Origin: Clostridiales bacterium UBA1758
GTDB taxonomy: Bacteria > Bacillota > Clostridia > Oscillospirales > UBA1758
Direction: 5' to 3'
Length of the DNA stretch: 31,489 bases
Assembly: GCA_002315595.1 (NCBI GenBank)
Contig: DCHG01000011.1
Span: forward strand, 58,061-89,549
The notes below the pieces were generated by a model that worked only from the letters and a program-made list of their open reading frames with translations, did not search any database and was not told the origin of the DNA. The position numbers were made by a program, and so were the translations under genes. Of the stretch, positions 8,216-16,438 are shown in pieces (the stretch's first letter is position 1; every line of letters starts with the position of its first letter).

Positions 8216-8232
8216 AACTGCTCCTTCTCCGC

Positions 8233-8261
8233 TTGCATATCCTTTACGGCGGTGTTATACT
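8233..8261 (+). promoter_or_regulatory. Sigma-A promoter of the carboxypeptidase gene
   Basis: TTGCAT (8233-8238), a 17-base spacer and TATACT (8256-8261) are preceded by TG one base before the -10. An inverted repeat ATACT-N10-AGTAT (8257-8276) overlaps the -10 and start point. It lies within the leader of the divergent regulator operon. Confidence 0.6.
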
Positions 8262-8295
8262 AAATAAGAAAAGTATCGTTTTCCTATCTGCTTCG

Positions 8296-8324
8296 ATTAT
8301 AGCACATTTTTTTGGAGATTTACA
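8296..8324 (-). promoter_or_regulatory. Extended -10 promoter of the two-component operon
   Basis: On the minus strand TGC-TATAAT (8304-8296) is an extended -10 element. The -35 position (TGTAAA at 8324-8319) is weak. The leader to the regulator start is about 75 bases. Confidence 0.55.
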
Positions 8325-8325
8325 T

Positions 8326-9651
8326 ATGAAATTTAAGAGAATTTTATCATTTTTTTTGATTTTTGTCCTTTTGATCGGGATATTTCCCGTTTCGCGGGCA
8401 AATGCGGCGAGTGAACCGCCCGAAATTGCCGCGGAATCGGCGATTTTGATCGAATGTTCGACCGACCTTGTGTTGTATGAAAAGGAAGCCGACACCCTTC
8501 GTTATCCCGCAAGCCTCACCAAACTGATGACGGCGTTGATCACGGTGGAAAGCGTTTCGCTCGATGAGATCGTCACGGCGAACGGTTCTGCGTTTGAGGG
8601 GCTGTCGATCTACGGTTCCACGGCGGATATTCGCCATGGGGAGGAAATGAGCGTCAACGATCTGCTTCATTGTCTACTGATTTCGTCGGCAAACGAGGCG
8701 GCAAACGTCCTTGCCCAGTATGTCTGCGACGGCTCCATTGATGCGTTTGTTCAAAAAATGAATGCCCGTGCCAAAGAACTCGGCATGACGGGCACGCATT
8801 ATACCAACACCCACGGCTTACACGACGACGATCACTACACCACCGCACGCGATACCGCAACTCTTGTCGCCGAGGTTATGAAACACCCCGAACTTGTCGA
8901 GATCTGCGCCACGACCGCCTACACCGTACCTGCGACCAATAAATCCGCGGAACGCGTACTGTACTCGACCAACAACCTGATCTCCACCTACAAGGACAAG
9001 CATTATTACTACGAATACGCCACGGGTATGAAGACCGGTACCACCGACGCCGCCGGTCGATGCCTTGCCGCAACTGCGGACAACGGCAACATTCAACTGA
9101 TCTGCATCGTCCTTAAAAGCAAACTCGACGAAGAAACAAAAAAACAGATGAACTTCGTCGACGCCACCGAACTTTTCGAGTGGGGATTTAACAATTACGG
9201 CTACCGCACGATCCTTGAAACCGGCGAGCCGATCGACGAACTGCACGATATCCGTTTTGGGAAGGATCGGGATTATGTCCTTGTCGCCCCGAAAGAAAAG
9301 ATCGTCACACTGATCGACAAAACAATCAACTTTGACGATATGACGCGCACGATCGTAAAAAACGAGGGAGTGGAAGCCCCGATCGAGGTCGGTCAGGTGC
9401 TTGGCACGGTGACGGTATCCTATGAAGGGACGGATTACGGCACGGTCGATTTGGTCGCCACATCGACGCTTGAATGTAATAAATTTGCAAAAACGATGTC
9501 GAGGATTTGGCATATTCTGACATCAAAGGTGATGCTGATCTCGATTGCGGCATTCATCGGGCTGATCGGTATTTACATCATTTTCATGATCGGATATAAC
9601 GCAAGAAAACGCAACCGATCCTACCGCGGCAACGGACGCGGAAGAAGGTAA
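8326..9651 (+). CDS. dacF: Serine-type D-Ala-D-Ala carboxypeptidase (penicillin-binding protein, peptidase S11)
   Basis: The 441-residue protein has a signal peptide (residues 1-28, cleavage near ANA-A). The three active-site motifs of low-molecular-mass PBPs are present: S63-L-T-K66 (in YPASLTKLMTA), S121-A-N123 and K236-T-G238 (GMKTGTTDAAG). A C-terminal beta-rich PBP5-like domain follows, then a membrane helix (about 400-423) and a very basic tail rich in Arg and Asn. It trims the terminal D-Ala from peptidoglycan stem peptides at the outer membrane face. The start at 8326 has TTGGAG nine bases upstream and gives the signal peptide, although the frame is open 31 codons earlier. A hydrophobic anchor rather than an amphipathic C-terminal helix is somewhat unusual. 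It is followed by a terminator and stands alone. Confidence 0.92.
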   Translation: MKFKRILSFFLIFVLLIGIFPVSRANAASEPPEIAAESAILIECSTDLVLYEKEADTLRYPASLTKLMTALITVESVSLDEIVTANGSAFEGLSIYGSTADIRHGEEMSVNDLLHCLLISSANEAANVLAQYVCDGSIDAFVQKMNARAKELGMTGTHYTNTHGLHDDDHYTTARDTATLVAEVMKHPELVEICATTAYTVPATNKSAERVLYSTNNLISTYKDKHYYYEYATGMKTGTTDAAGRCLAATADNGNIQLICIVLKSKLDEETKKQMNFVDATELFEWGFNNYGYRTILETGEPIDELHDIRFGKDRDYVLVAPKEKIVTLIDKTINFDDMTRTIVKNEGVEAPIEVGQVLGTVTVSYEGTDYGTVDLVATSTLECNKFAKTMSRIWHILTSKVMLISIAAFIGLIGIYIIFMIGYNARKRNRSYRGNGRGRR

Positions 9652-9652
9652 T

Positions 9653-9685
9653 AAAAGGGCTTGGATCACTCCAAGCCCTTTTAAA
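9653..9685 (+). terminator. Terminator of the carboxypeptidase gene
   Basis: A 12-bp stem, AAAAGGGCTTGG (9653-9664) and its complement (9671-9682), with a 6-base loop begins right after the stop. The T run is part of the 3' arm. The following 120 bases up to hslO show nothing further. Confidence 0.85.
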
Positions 9686-9807
9686 TTATTTACTCATGAT
9701 TGTTTTGCAGGTGTCGATGTTGATGATGCGGAATGAACCACGGGAATTCCGTTTTGATCTCCGTATAAAAAAGAGACCTTTTTAAGTGCCTCCGAATTCG
9801 GTGAAAA

Positions 9808-10680
9808 TCACAGCGCTTTGAGCAGTTTTTTTAGTTCTTCCGGCGTGAAATGATACACCGCGTCACAGAACTGGCAGGTCATTTCCACACCCTTGCCTTC
9901 GTCGGCGATCTCTTGCAGATCCTTGCGTCCCATGCTGATAAGTGCCTTTTCGACACGCTTTTTGGAACAGAAGCAATGGTATTCCACCTTGGTTTTGCCG
10001 ACGATTTCGGGATCAAAACCGTCGAGGATCTTTTTTGCCATGCCCTCGACGCCGTAGGCGGGCAAAAGTTCGGTGACGGGACCTGCGGAGTTGATGTTTT
10101 CTTCCAGCCTGTCGATCAGCGAATCATCCGCACCGGGTAGAAGTTCGACGATGTAGCCGCCTGCGGTGGTGATCGAAAGATCCTTGTCGACTAGCACGCC
10201 GAGTGCTACGGCGGACGGGATCTGTTCACTTGTGGCGAGATATTGTGTCACATCCTCGGCAATTTCGCCAGAAACAAGGGGGCAGGAGCCGACGTACGGC
10301 TCTTTCAGTCCGAGATCCTTGATGACGGTCAGCGAGCCGTCGACGCCAACGCCGGCGCCGACATTGAGTTTGCCCGGGCGTTTTTCGGGAAGTTCGACGA
10401 AGGGATTTTGCAGATAGCCGCGGACATTGCCCGCGCTGTCGGAAACGGCGGTGATTGTGCCGAGAGGGCCGCCGCCGCGGATCTGCATCGTCAGCGAGTC
10501 GTTTTCGCCTTTGAGCCCGCTTCCGAGAATCGACGCCGCAGTCAGCGCACGACCGAGTGCAGCGGAAGCAAGTGCGGAGGTTTTATGAATTTCCGCGGCA
10601 CGACGGACAATATCCGTCGTATCGACCGAACATATGCGAATAAAACCGTCACGCGACATTGCGCGAATCATTTCACCCAA
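9808..10680 (-). CDS. hslO: Hsp33 redox-regulated chaperone
   Basis: The 290-residue protein has the Hsp33 N-terminal domain, with signatures such as RALTAASILGSGLKG and GPLGTI, and the C-terminal redox switch: C236-x-C238 and C269-x-x-C272, the four zinc-binding cysteines. In the reduced state zinc keeps the holdase inactive; oxidation releases zinc and activates it. The start appears to be TTG at 10680, with AGAGG about nine bases upstream lying inside the end of the preceding methyltransferase gene. An in-frame ATG three codons later would be too far from that site. It is the last gene of the yerC-methyltransferase-hslO operon, separated from its neighbour by only 6 bases. Confidence 0.93.
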   Translation of the reverse strand: MGEMIRAMSRDGFIRICSVDTTDIVRRAAEIHKTSALASAALGRALTAASILGSGLKGENDSLTMQIRGGGPLGTITAVSDSAGNVRGYLQNPFVELPEKRPGKLNVGAGVGVDGSLTVIKDLGLKEPYVGSCPLVSGEIAEDVTQYLATSEQIPSAVALGVLVDKDLSITTAGGYIVELLPGADDSLIDRLEENINSAGPVTELLPAYGVEGMAKKILDGFDPEIVGKTKVEYHCFCSKKRVEKALISMGRKDLQEIADEGKGVEMTCQFCDAVYHFTPEELKKLLKAL

Positions 10681-10686
10681 AAATAA

Positions 10687-11424
10687 TTACCTCTTTTCAC
10701 AGACAAAGAAAATTCGATGCGTATCGGCATCGGGTGGTGATGTTTTCAGTTCACGGTATATATTCCGAACGGAGAGTCCGGCGGCGGAGAGCATATCCCT
10801 CAGTTCATCCGTTGTCCAAAGATGCTGGGTATGGGATTCGCAGAAGCGTTCCCAAAGGCCGCCGCGTTCTTCAAAAATATCCATATCAATGTGCAGATTG
10901 CGGGTGGCGCCGGAATACGACGCCTGCCAGATGCACATGGCGTCCTCACTTTCACGCACGAAGGCTTGACCGTCGAGCCAAAAGAATTTCGCTTCGGTAT
11001 CGACGTCGAAAATGAAAAGACCGCCTTTATTCAAAAAAAGACTCACACGACGAAACGTCCTTGCAAGCTTTGGCGCCGAGATGATGTAATTGATACTGTC
11101 GAGTGCGCAGACTACGGCATCAACGGTGTCGTTGAGGTCGAGTTTTTCCATCGGTTGATGCAAAAGAAGCGGTGCGGGATCGAGCCCCTGACATTTTTCG
11201 CGTGCGACCATGAGCATTTCTTCGGAAAGGTCGACCGCCGTCATGTCATATCCGCGCTTTGCAAGTTCCACTGTCAACGATCCTGTCCCACAGGCGAGAT
11301 CCAAAACGGTTTTCGGAACTTTTTTTGCGTGCGTCCAGATCCGTTCATAGTAATTTGCCCATTTTCGGTAATTTACGTCCTCCGTAAAATCATCGTAATG
11401 GGAGGCGAGCGTGGAATATGTCAT
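10687..11424 (-). CDS. Class I SAM-dependent methyltransferase
   Basis: The 245-residue protein has Rossmann-type methyltransferase motifs: motif I VLDLACGTGSLT (about 40-51), the acidic motif II end MTAVDLSEEML, and a motif IV-like VDAVVCALDSINY. This is the Methyltransf_25/11 type common as a single-domain cytosolic enzyme; the substrate cannot be told from sequence. Its start overlaps the stop of yerC by four bases (ATGA), and hslO follows after 6 bases, so it is translationally coupled in a three-gene operon. No added domains are visible. Confidence 0.85.
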   Translation of the reverse strand: MTYSTLASHYDDFTEDVNYRKWANYYERIWTHAKKVPKTVLDLACGTGSLTVELAKRGYDMTAVDLSEEMLMVAREKCQGLDPAPLLLHQPMEKLDLNDTVDAVVCALDSINYIISAPKLARTFRRVSLFLNKGGLFIFDVDTEAKFFWLDGQAFVRESEDAMCIWQASYSGATRNLHIDMDIFEERGGLWERFCESHTQHLWTTDELRDMLSAAGLSVRNIYRELKTSPPDADTHRIFFVCEKR

Positions 11425-11726
11425 TTTTCGCTCTCCTTTTTCAGATGTTCAAGTACCGCGGCATATCCGCCGGAGCCGTACATCATGGAATGATTGACGC
11501 GGGAGATCGTCGCAGTGGATGCGCCGGTCTTTTCGGCAATATCATGGTAAACACAACCGTCGGCGAGGAGTTTTGCGACACGGAGTCTTGCGGAAATCGC
11601 CGCAATTTCTCCGACGGTGCAAATATCATCAAAGAAGTTTTCGCATTCTTCCATCGAGCCTAGACTCAATACGGCCTCATAGAAGGCGCGTTCATTTTCA
11701 AGGTCCTGCGGATTACGAAGTTTCAT
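11421..11726 (-). CDS. yerC: TrpR-like DNA-binding protein, YerC/YecD family
   Basis: The 101-residue all-helical protein has a TrpR-type helix-turn-helix, best seen in HDIAEKTGASTATISRVNHS (about 60-79), preceded by helices containing the ICTVGEIAAISARLRVAK segment typical of YerC proteins. Bacillus YerC is a small TrpR-superfamily regulator. The start has GGAGGG six bases upstream. It is the first gene of an operon with a SAM methyltransferase and hslO; it may autoregulate that operon (inference). It is divergent from the htrA-like gene across about 220 bases. Confidence 0.88.
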   Translation of the reverse strand: MKLRNPQDLENERAFYEAVLSLGSMEECENFFDDICTVGEIAAISARLRVAKLLADGCVYHDIAEKTGASTATISRVNHSMMYGSGGYAAVLEHLKKESEK

Positions 11727-11833
11727 TGTGATCCCTCCGAAAGTTTTATACTTTAATATGATAACACAGTTTCACGCAAAAGTACAGTGCAGAACGAAAA
11801 AAGATTCAAAAATCTTTTGAGGATTTACATTTC

Positions 11834-11852
11834 ATTCATATTTTTCATGAAT
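11834..11852. promoter_or_regulatory. Inverted repeat upstream of the htrA promoter
   Basis: ATTCAT (11834-11839) and ATGAAT (11847-11852) form an inverted repeat with a 7-base spacer, ending 2 bases before the -35 box. It is a candidate regulator site, but AT-rich context makes chance possible. Confidence 0.3.
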
Positions 11853-11854
11853 TT

Positions 11855-11882
11855 CTGACATAAATCCGATGTATCATATACT
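11855..11882 (+). promoter_or_regulatory. Sigma-A promoter of the htrA-like gene
   Basis: CTGACA (11855-11860), a 16-base spacer and TATACT (11877-11882) lie about 65 bases upstream of the start codon. Confidence 0.6.
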
Positions 11883-11946
11883 CGTAGTCAAGGAAAAGAC
11901 GATCGTTTCCGAAAAATCCGACTTTTTATCGAAAGGATGAATACAA

Positions 11947-13347
11947 ATGTCTGACAACGAATTTAATAACAATAACGTATATAAAGTCCCGTTCACCGAA
12001 CCAGACAATGCCCCTCAACCGAACCCGACGCAAAACAATGCGTCCGGCAACGACAACGGCGCGTACCATTACGACTTCCGTTATCAACAACCGCAGTCGC
12101 AGTACCATTATCAGTATCAGCCGCAATACTCCTCCTATCAGCACCCGACCGAAAAGCAGCCGAAGGTCAAAAAAGAGAAAAAACATCATCGCGGATTCGG
12201 ATTTGCCGCGGCAATGGTCGCCCTCGTGCTTGTCACAAATCTCGCCACCGGCGGTATCCTTTACGGATTGCTCAGCGATAAGATCTCCGATCGTTCCTCC
12301 ACGGTGTCAGGCGGATATACCCAAAGCGTCGTCGACTATTCCGGCAACACGGCAAGCGTGAATGTCGCCGCATCCGATGCGACCAAGTACGATGTCATCA
12401 AACAGATCGCCGCAAATGTCGGTCCGGCGGTCGTCGGCATCAAACTTTCCGCATATTCGCAGAGTTTCATGGGCGAACAGTCCTTTTCGGAGATCTGCGA
12501 GGGATCGGGCGTTATCATCAGTGGTGACGGATACATCGTCACCAACAACCATGTCGTCGAATACGCCAAGTCTTCGTCGCAGTACAATCTCAGCGGTGTT
12601 GTTATCGAGGTCGTTTTGCAGGATGACCGTTCATTTGAGGCGGAACTCATCGGTTGCGATGAAATGACCGACCTTGCCGTCATCAAGATCGACGCGGATG
12701 ATCTCACCGTCGCAAAACTCGGCTCGTCCGCAAGTCTTGCCGTGGGCGATATGGCGGTCGTCATCGGCAACCCGCTGGGCATGGAATTTTACGGCAGTGT
12801 TACCGACGGTATCATCAGCGGTCTTGACCGTTCCGTCACCATTGACGACACCACGATGAACCTCATTCAGACCAATGCCGCCGTTAACTCCGGCAACTCG
12901 GGCGGCGCACTCCTGAACGCGTCGGGCGAGGTTGTCGGCATCGTCAACTCAAAGGTTTCCGTTTCCGGCGTTGAAGGCCTCGGATTTGCCATTCCGATCG
13001 ACGATGCAAAGCCGATCATTGACGATTTGATCCGATACGGCTATGTCAAAAACCGTCCGTACATCGGACTCAGCGGCGGTGATGTTTCGAGCGTGATGAG
13101 CACCTACTACGGCTGGCCGGAGGGTGTGTATGTCGGCAGTGTCACCGCAGGCTCTGCGGCGGAAAAGGCGGGCATACGCATGGGCGATGTCATTGTTGAA
13201 CTCGACGGCGAAAAGATCACCTCGATGGTCGACATCGACAGTGTCAAGAGCAACCACAGTGCCGGCGATACCGTCAGCATCGTCGTTTACCGCAACGGCG
13301 AGAATATCACGCTTTCGCTGACTTTTGACGAATATCAAAATAACTGA
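11947..13347 (+). CDS. htrA: Membrane-anchored HtrA/DegP-type serine protease with PDZ domain
   Basis: The 466-residue protein has four parts. First is a cytoplasmic N-terminal tail of about 80 residues very rich in Asn, Gln, Tyr and Pro and ending in a Lys/His-rich patch. Next is one membrane helix (about 84-109). A trypsin-like protease domain follows with catalytic H202 (TNNHVVEYA), D242 (TDLAVIKI) and S318 (NSGNSGGALLN). A single PDZ domain occupies about 370-460 (RPYIGLSGG onward, KAGIRMGDVI). This is the Gram-positive HtrA/HtrB arrangement, degrading or refolding misfolded proteins at the outer membrane face. AAAGGA about ten bases upstream supports the ATG at 11947. It is followed by a hairpin and a small zinc-ribbon membrane protein. 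Confidence 0.95.
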   Translation: MSDNEFNNNNVYKVPFTEPDNAPQPNPTQNNASGNDNGAYHYDFRYQQPQSQYHYQYQPQYSSYQHPTEKQPKVKKEKKHHRGFGFAAAMVALVLVTNLATGGILYGLLSDKISDRSSTVSGGYTQSVVDYSGNTASVNVAASDATKYDVIKQIAANVGPAVVGIKLSAYSQSFMGEQSFSEICEGSGVIISGDGYIVTNNHVVEYAKSSSQYNLSGVVIEVVLQDDRSFEAELIGCDEMTDLAVIKIDADDLTVAKLGSSASLAVGDMAVVIGNPLGMEFYGSVTDGIISGLDRSVTIDDTTMNLIQTNAAVNSGNSGGALLNASGEVVGIVNSKVSVSGVEGLGFAIPIDDAKPIIDDLIRYGYVKNRPYIGLSGGDVSSVMSTYYGWPEGVYVGSVTAGSAAEKAGIRMGDVIVELDGEKITSMVDIDSVKSNHSAGDTVSIVVYRNGENITLSLTFDEYQNN

Positions 13348-13377
13348 TATAATAAATAACGGATATAATCACGAAAA

Positions 13378-13405
13378 CGCCGCAGAATGTTCTGCGGCGC
13401 TTTCC
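13378..13405 (+). terminator. GC-rich hairpin after htrA (weak terminator)
   Basis: A 10-bp stem CGCCGCAGAA (13378-13387) pairs with 13390-13399. The stem is strong, but the following CTTTCC is a poor U-tract, so read-through into the next gene 30 bases on is plausible. Confidence 0.55.
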
Positions 13406-13436
13406 ACTACCTAAAATGATGAATAGAGGAATGTCA

Positions 13437-13853
13437 ATGAATTGGTTTGCAAGAATGATGTACGGCAGATACGGCACCGATCAGTTGAATTTGGCGACGC
13501 TTGTGCTGGGCATTTTGGTTTCGATCATCGGACGGATCGTCAAAAAGGTCACCGGGTTGGATTTCATTTATGTCATCACGACGGCGATCGCGTACATCCT
13601 GCTTGTGATCATGTTTTATCGGATGTTTTCGCGCAACATCACCAAGCGCAGGATCGAAAACGATAAATTTATGAGCTTTTGGTGGCCGATCGGTCAAAAA
13701 CTTTCCAAACTGATCGCCAGAATTCGCGAAAGCAAGACGCATCGTCGCTTCCGTTGCCCCGAATGTCGTCAGCAGGTGCGTGTTCCGCGACATCGCGGTA
13801 AGATCAAGATCACCTGTCCGAAATGCAGAACGCAGTTTGTAAAAAGAACATAA
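13437..13853 (+). CDS. Small membrane protein with C-terminal zinc ribbon
   Basis: This 138-residue protein is not recognised as a named family. Two membrane helices (about 18-34 and 43-61) form a hairpin, followed by a strongly basic linker and a zinc ribbon with Cys pairs CPEC (107-110) and CPKC (127-130). The ribbon is embedded in Arg/Lys-rich sequence and should face the cytoplasm. The start at 13437 is chosen because AGAGGA lies six bases upstream; the frame is open seven codons earlier without a ribosome site. It follows the htrA-like gene after a weak hairpin. A nucleic-acid or protein interaction role for the ribbon is possible, but nothing defines it. Confidence 0.75.
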   Translation: MNWFARMMYGRYGTDQLNLATLVLGILVSIIGRIVKKVTGLDFIYVITTAIAYILLVIMFYRMFSRNITKRRIENDKFMSFWWPIGQKLSKLIARIRESKTHRRFRCPECRQQVRVPRHRGKIKITCPKCRTQFVKRT

Positions 13854-13888
13854 TCAGACGGAAAACGAAGTATTTTATTATGAATATC

Positions 13889-13930
13889 GAAAGACCGCGC
13901 TTTCGGCGTATTTCGAAGGTGCGGTCTTTC
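13889..13930 (+). terminator. Terminator after the zinc-ribbon protein
   Basis: The outer 10-bp stem GAAAGACCGC (13889-13898) pairs with 13921-13930; a second stem of about 6 bp (one G-T pair) lies inside the loop. The 3' tail is only moderately T-rich. Confidence 0.65.
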
Positions 13931-14024
13931 TCGTATCGGTCGGAAAATCACACCCTATAATCAGCAGGAAAATATTCATTTTAAAATAAAACTGAATAAA
14001 AAATATCAAAAATCACCCGTTTTG

Positions 14025-14053
14025 TTGACAATCCCCAAATGAGTTCGGATAAT
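14025..14053 (+). promoter_or_regulatory. Distal serC promoter (P1)
   Basis: TTGACA (14025-14030), a 17-base spacer and GATAAT (14048-14053). It is a good sigma-A match, about 65 bases upstream of P2. Confidence 0.55.
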
Positions 14054-14088
14054 GATGTGTATTTTGGCAAAACGACAGAAAAAGTAAA

Positions 14089-14118
14089 TTGACAGTTATA
14101 TTACATTAGATGTATAAT
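14089..14118 (+). promoter_or_regulatory. Proximal serC promoter (P2)
   Basis: Consensus TTGACA (14089-14094), an 18-base spacer and consensus TATAAT (14113-14118). AAGAGG follows at 14138-14143, nine bases before the serC start codon. Confidence 0.8.
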
Positions 14119-14152
14119 ATACACATATTTTTATGAAAAGAGGTTTGCTTCT

Positions 14153-15232
14153 ATGGCAAAACGCATCTACAATTTTTCCGCAGGTCCTTCTCAACTTCCG
14201 CTTCCGGTTCTTGAAAAAGCCGCATCCGAACTGGTCTGTTGGGGTGATTCCGGAATGTCAGTGATGGAGATGAGTCATCGAAGTAAAGCCTATCAGTCCA
14301 TCATTGATACCACCGAGCAGCGTCTTCGCAATCTCATCGGCATTCCGGACAATTATAAGGTTCTGTTCCTTCAAGGCGGTGCTTCGACGCAGTTTGCGAT
14401 GGTTCCGATGAACCTCATGAACAAAAATCATGTCGCCGACTATGCCGTTACCGGCCAGTTCTCCGGCAAGGCTTATGAAGAAGCGCAGAAATTCGGTGAT
14501 GCCCGTTGCGTCGCCACCACCAAGGACATTGTCTTTACCCGTATTCCGCAGCAGAACGAACTGAATCTTTCCGATGATGCGGATTATATGCACATCTGCT
14601 TTAACAACACCATCTACGGCACCAAGTGGAACTACATCCCCGAAACCAAGTGCCCGCTGATTGCCGATATGTCCTCTTGTATGCTATCCGAGCCCGTGGA
14701 TGTGACCAAGTTCGGTCTGATCTATGCCGGTGCGCAGAAAAATATGGGACCTGCCGGCGTCACCGTTGTCTTTGTCCGCGAAGATCTCATCGGCGATCCG
14801 ATCGAGGGCACGCCCACCATGCTTACCTACGCCACGCACGCTAAAAACGGCTCCATGTATAACACGCCTCCGACGTATTCGATCTATATGGTCGGTCTTG
14901 TTGCCGAATGGCTGGAAAGCATCGGCGGACTTGAAGAAATGAAAAAGATCAACCTCAAAAAGTCTGCGATGCTGTATGATTATCTCGATTCGAGCAAGAT
15001 GTTCATCAATCCGGTTGAAAAGTCCAGCCGTTCGATGATGAATGTCACATTTAAGACCGAATCCGCCGACCTCGACGCCGAATTCGTTGCTGCTGCCACT
15101 GCGGAAGGTCTTTGCACGCTGAAAGGTCACCGTTCCGTCGGTGGCATGAGAGCGTCCATCTACAATGGTATGCCGATCGAAGGCGTCGAAAAACTCGTCG
15201 ACTTCATGGGCAAGTTCGAAAAGAACCATTGA
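14153..15232 (+). CDS. serC: Phosphoserine aminotransferase
   Basis: The 359-residue class V aminotransferase begins RIYNFSAGPSQLP, the SerC signature, and contains the substrate-loop SVMEMSHRSK, GGASTQFAMVP and the PLP-lysine K196 in YAGAQKNMGPAG. It converts 3-phosphohydroxypyruvate plus glutamate to phosphoserine and 2-oxoglutarate, step two of serine biosynthesis; it can also act in pyridoxal phosphate synthesis. Length matches the family. serA follows after 25 bases, so the two are an operon reading in the order second enzyme, first enzyme. No phosphoserine phosphatase gene is adjacent. Confidence 0.96.
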   Translation: MAKRIYNFSAGPSQLPLPVLEKAASELVCWGDSGMSVMEMSHRSKAYQSIIDTTEQRLRNLIGIPDNYKVLFLQGGASTQFAMVPMNLMNKNHVADYAVTGQFSGKAYEEAQKFGDARCVATTKDIVFTRIPQQNELNLSDDADYMHICFNNTIYGTKWNYIPETKCPLIADMSSCMLSEPVDVTKFGLIYAGAQKNMGPAGVTVVFVREDLIGDPIEGTPTMLTYATHAKNGSMYNTPPTYSIYMVGLVAEWLESIGGLEEMKKINLKKSAMLYDYLDSSKMFINPVEKSSRSMMNVTFKTESADLDAEFVAAATAEGLCTLKGHRSVGGMRASIYNGMPIEGVEKLVDFMGKFEKNH

Positions 15233-15257
15233 TTTTAAATGATTTGGAGTTATCAAA

Positions 15258-16421
15258 ATGTTTGAAATAAAAGTCCTCAATAAAATCGCCAAGATCGGTA
15301 CCGATCGACTCGGCGATAACTTCCGCTTCGACGCCGAGGTTGAAAACCCGGACGGTATTCTCGTCCGCAGCGCGTCGATGCTCGAAATGGAACTCCCGAA
15401 AAACCTCAAGGGCATTGCCCGTGCCGGTGCCGGCGTCAACAATATTCCGATCGACCGTTGCAGTGAAGCCGGTATCGCGGTGTTTAACACCCCGGGCGCC
15501 AATGCCAACGCAGTCAAGGAACTTGCCGTCTGCGCACTGCTCATTTCTTCCAGAAAGATCACCGCAGGTATCAATTGGGCCCTCGGTCTTGAAAACAACC
15601 CCGATGCCGCCGCATTGATCGAAAAGGGCAAAAGCCAATTCGTCGGTCCCGAACTCTACGGCAAAAAACTCGGCGTCATCGGACTCGGTGCCATCGGCGT
15701 TCTCGTTGCCAACGCCGCACACGGTCTCGGCATGGAAGTCTACGGCTATGATCCGTTCCTTTCCGTTGATGCTGCGTGGAAACTTTCCCGATCCATCAAG
15801 CACGCCAAAGACATCAAAGAGATATTTGCAGAGTGCGATTATATTTCCGTCCATGTCCCGCTGATGCCCGCTACGAAGGGACTGATCAATGCCGAAGCCA
15901 TTGCACAGATGAAAGACGGCGTCCGCATCATCAATCTTGCACGCGGCGGTCTGGTCGATAACACTGCCATCCTGCCCGCCCTCGAAAGCGGAAAGGTCGC
16001 GGCATATGTCACCGACTTCCCGGATGCCGAAGTTATCGGCAAAACCGGCGTCATCGCTATCCCGCACCTCGGTGCATCTACGCCGGAAAGCGAAGACAAC
16101 TGTGCGATGATGGCTTGCGACGAACTGCGTGAATTCCTCACAGAGGGTATCATTCGCAATTCCGTCAACCTTCCGAATGTTGAGGAGCCGCTTGCGTTCG
16201 ATTCGAGAATGCTCGTCATCCACAGAAATATCCCGAACATGGTCAGTGCCATTACGAAAGTTCTCGCCGAAAAGGGCATGAACATCGAAAATATGGTCAA
16301 TAAGTCCAAAAAGGACTATGCCGTGACTGTCATCGACTTTGATGGCAAGGCAGACGCCGACATCACCGACATCGTCGCAAAGGTCGAAGGCGTTCTTTCC
16401 GTCCGTGTCATCGAAAAATAA
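15258..16421 (+). CDS. serA: D-3-phosphoglycerate dehydrogenase
   Basis: The 387-residue D-isomer-specific 2-hydroxyacid dehydrogenase has the NAD-binding motif GLGAIG (142-147) and catalytic residues R229 (NLARGGLVD), E258 (DAEVIGK) and H270 (PHLGAST). A C-terminal ACT domain (about 318-387, MVSAITKVLAEKGMNIENM onward) would bind serine for feedback control. It is a short SerA form without the extra intervening domain of the roughly 525-residue Bacillus enzyme. It catalyses the first, committed step of serine synthesis. GGAG sits nine bases upstream of the ATG. It is co-transcribed with serC and followed by a strong terminator. Confidence 0.95.
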   Translation: MFEIKVLNKIAKIGTDRLGDNFRFDAEVENPDGILVRSASMLEMELPKNLKGIARAGAGVNNIPIDRCSEAGIAVFNTPGANANAVKELAVCALLISSRKITAGINWALGLENNPDAAALIEKGKSQFVGPELYGKKLGVIGLGAIGVLVANAAHGLGMEVYGYDPFLSVDAAWKLSRSIKHAKDIKEIFAECDYISVHVPLMPATKGLINAEAIAQMKDGVRIINLARGGLVDNTAILPALESGKVAAYVTDFPDAEVIGKTGVIAIPHLGASTPESEDNCAMMACDELREFLTEGIIRNSVNLPNVEEPLAFDSRMLVIHRNIPNMVSAITKVLAEKGMNIENMVNKSKKDYAVTVIDFDGKADADITDIVAKVEGVLSVRVIEK

Positions 16422-16438
16422 CCGAAAAACAAAAATGC

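Larger units (their letters stand above)
13854..14152. other. Intergenic region upstream of serC
   Basis: About 300 bases without a gene: the terminator above, an A/T-rich stretch (about 13950-14020) with no evident structure, then two tandem promoters. No T-box, riboswitch or long leader fits, since the proximal promoter leaves a leader of only about 28 bases. Confidence 0.7.

Noticed and set aside
11805..11822. AAAGAT/ATCTTT inverted repeat between yerC and htrA
   Set aside because: Only six A-T-rich pairs in an A-rich region; likely chance.
14684..15631. 315-codon open frame on the minus strand
   Set aside because: It spans the serC-serA junction in antisense; both plus-strand genes are certain.
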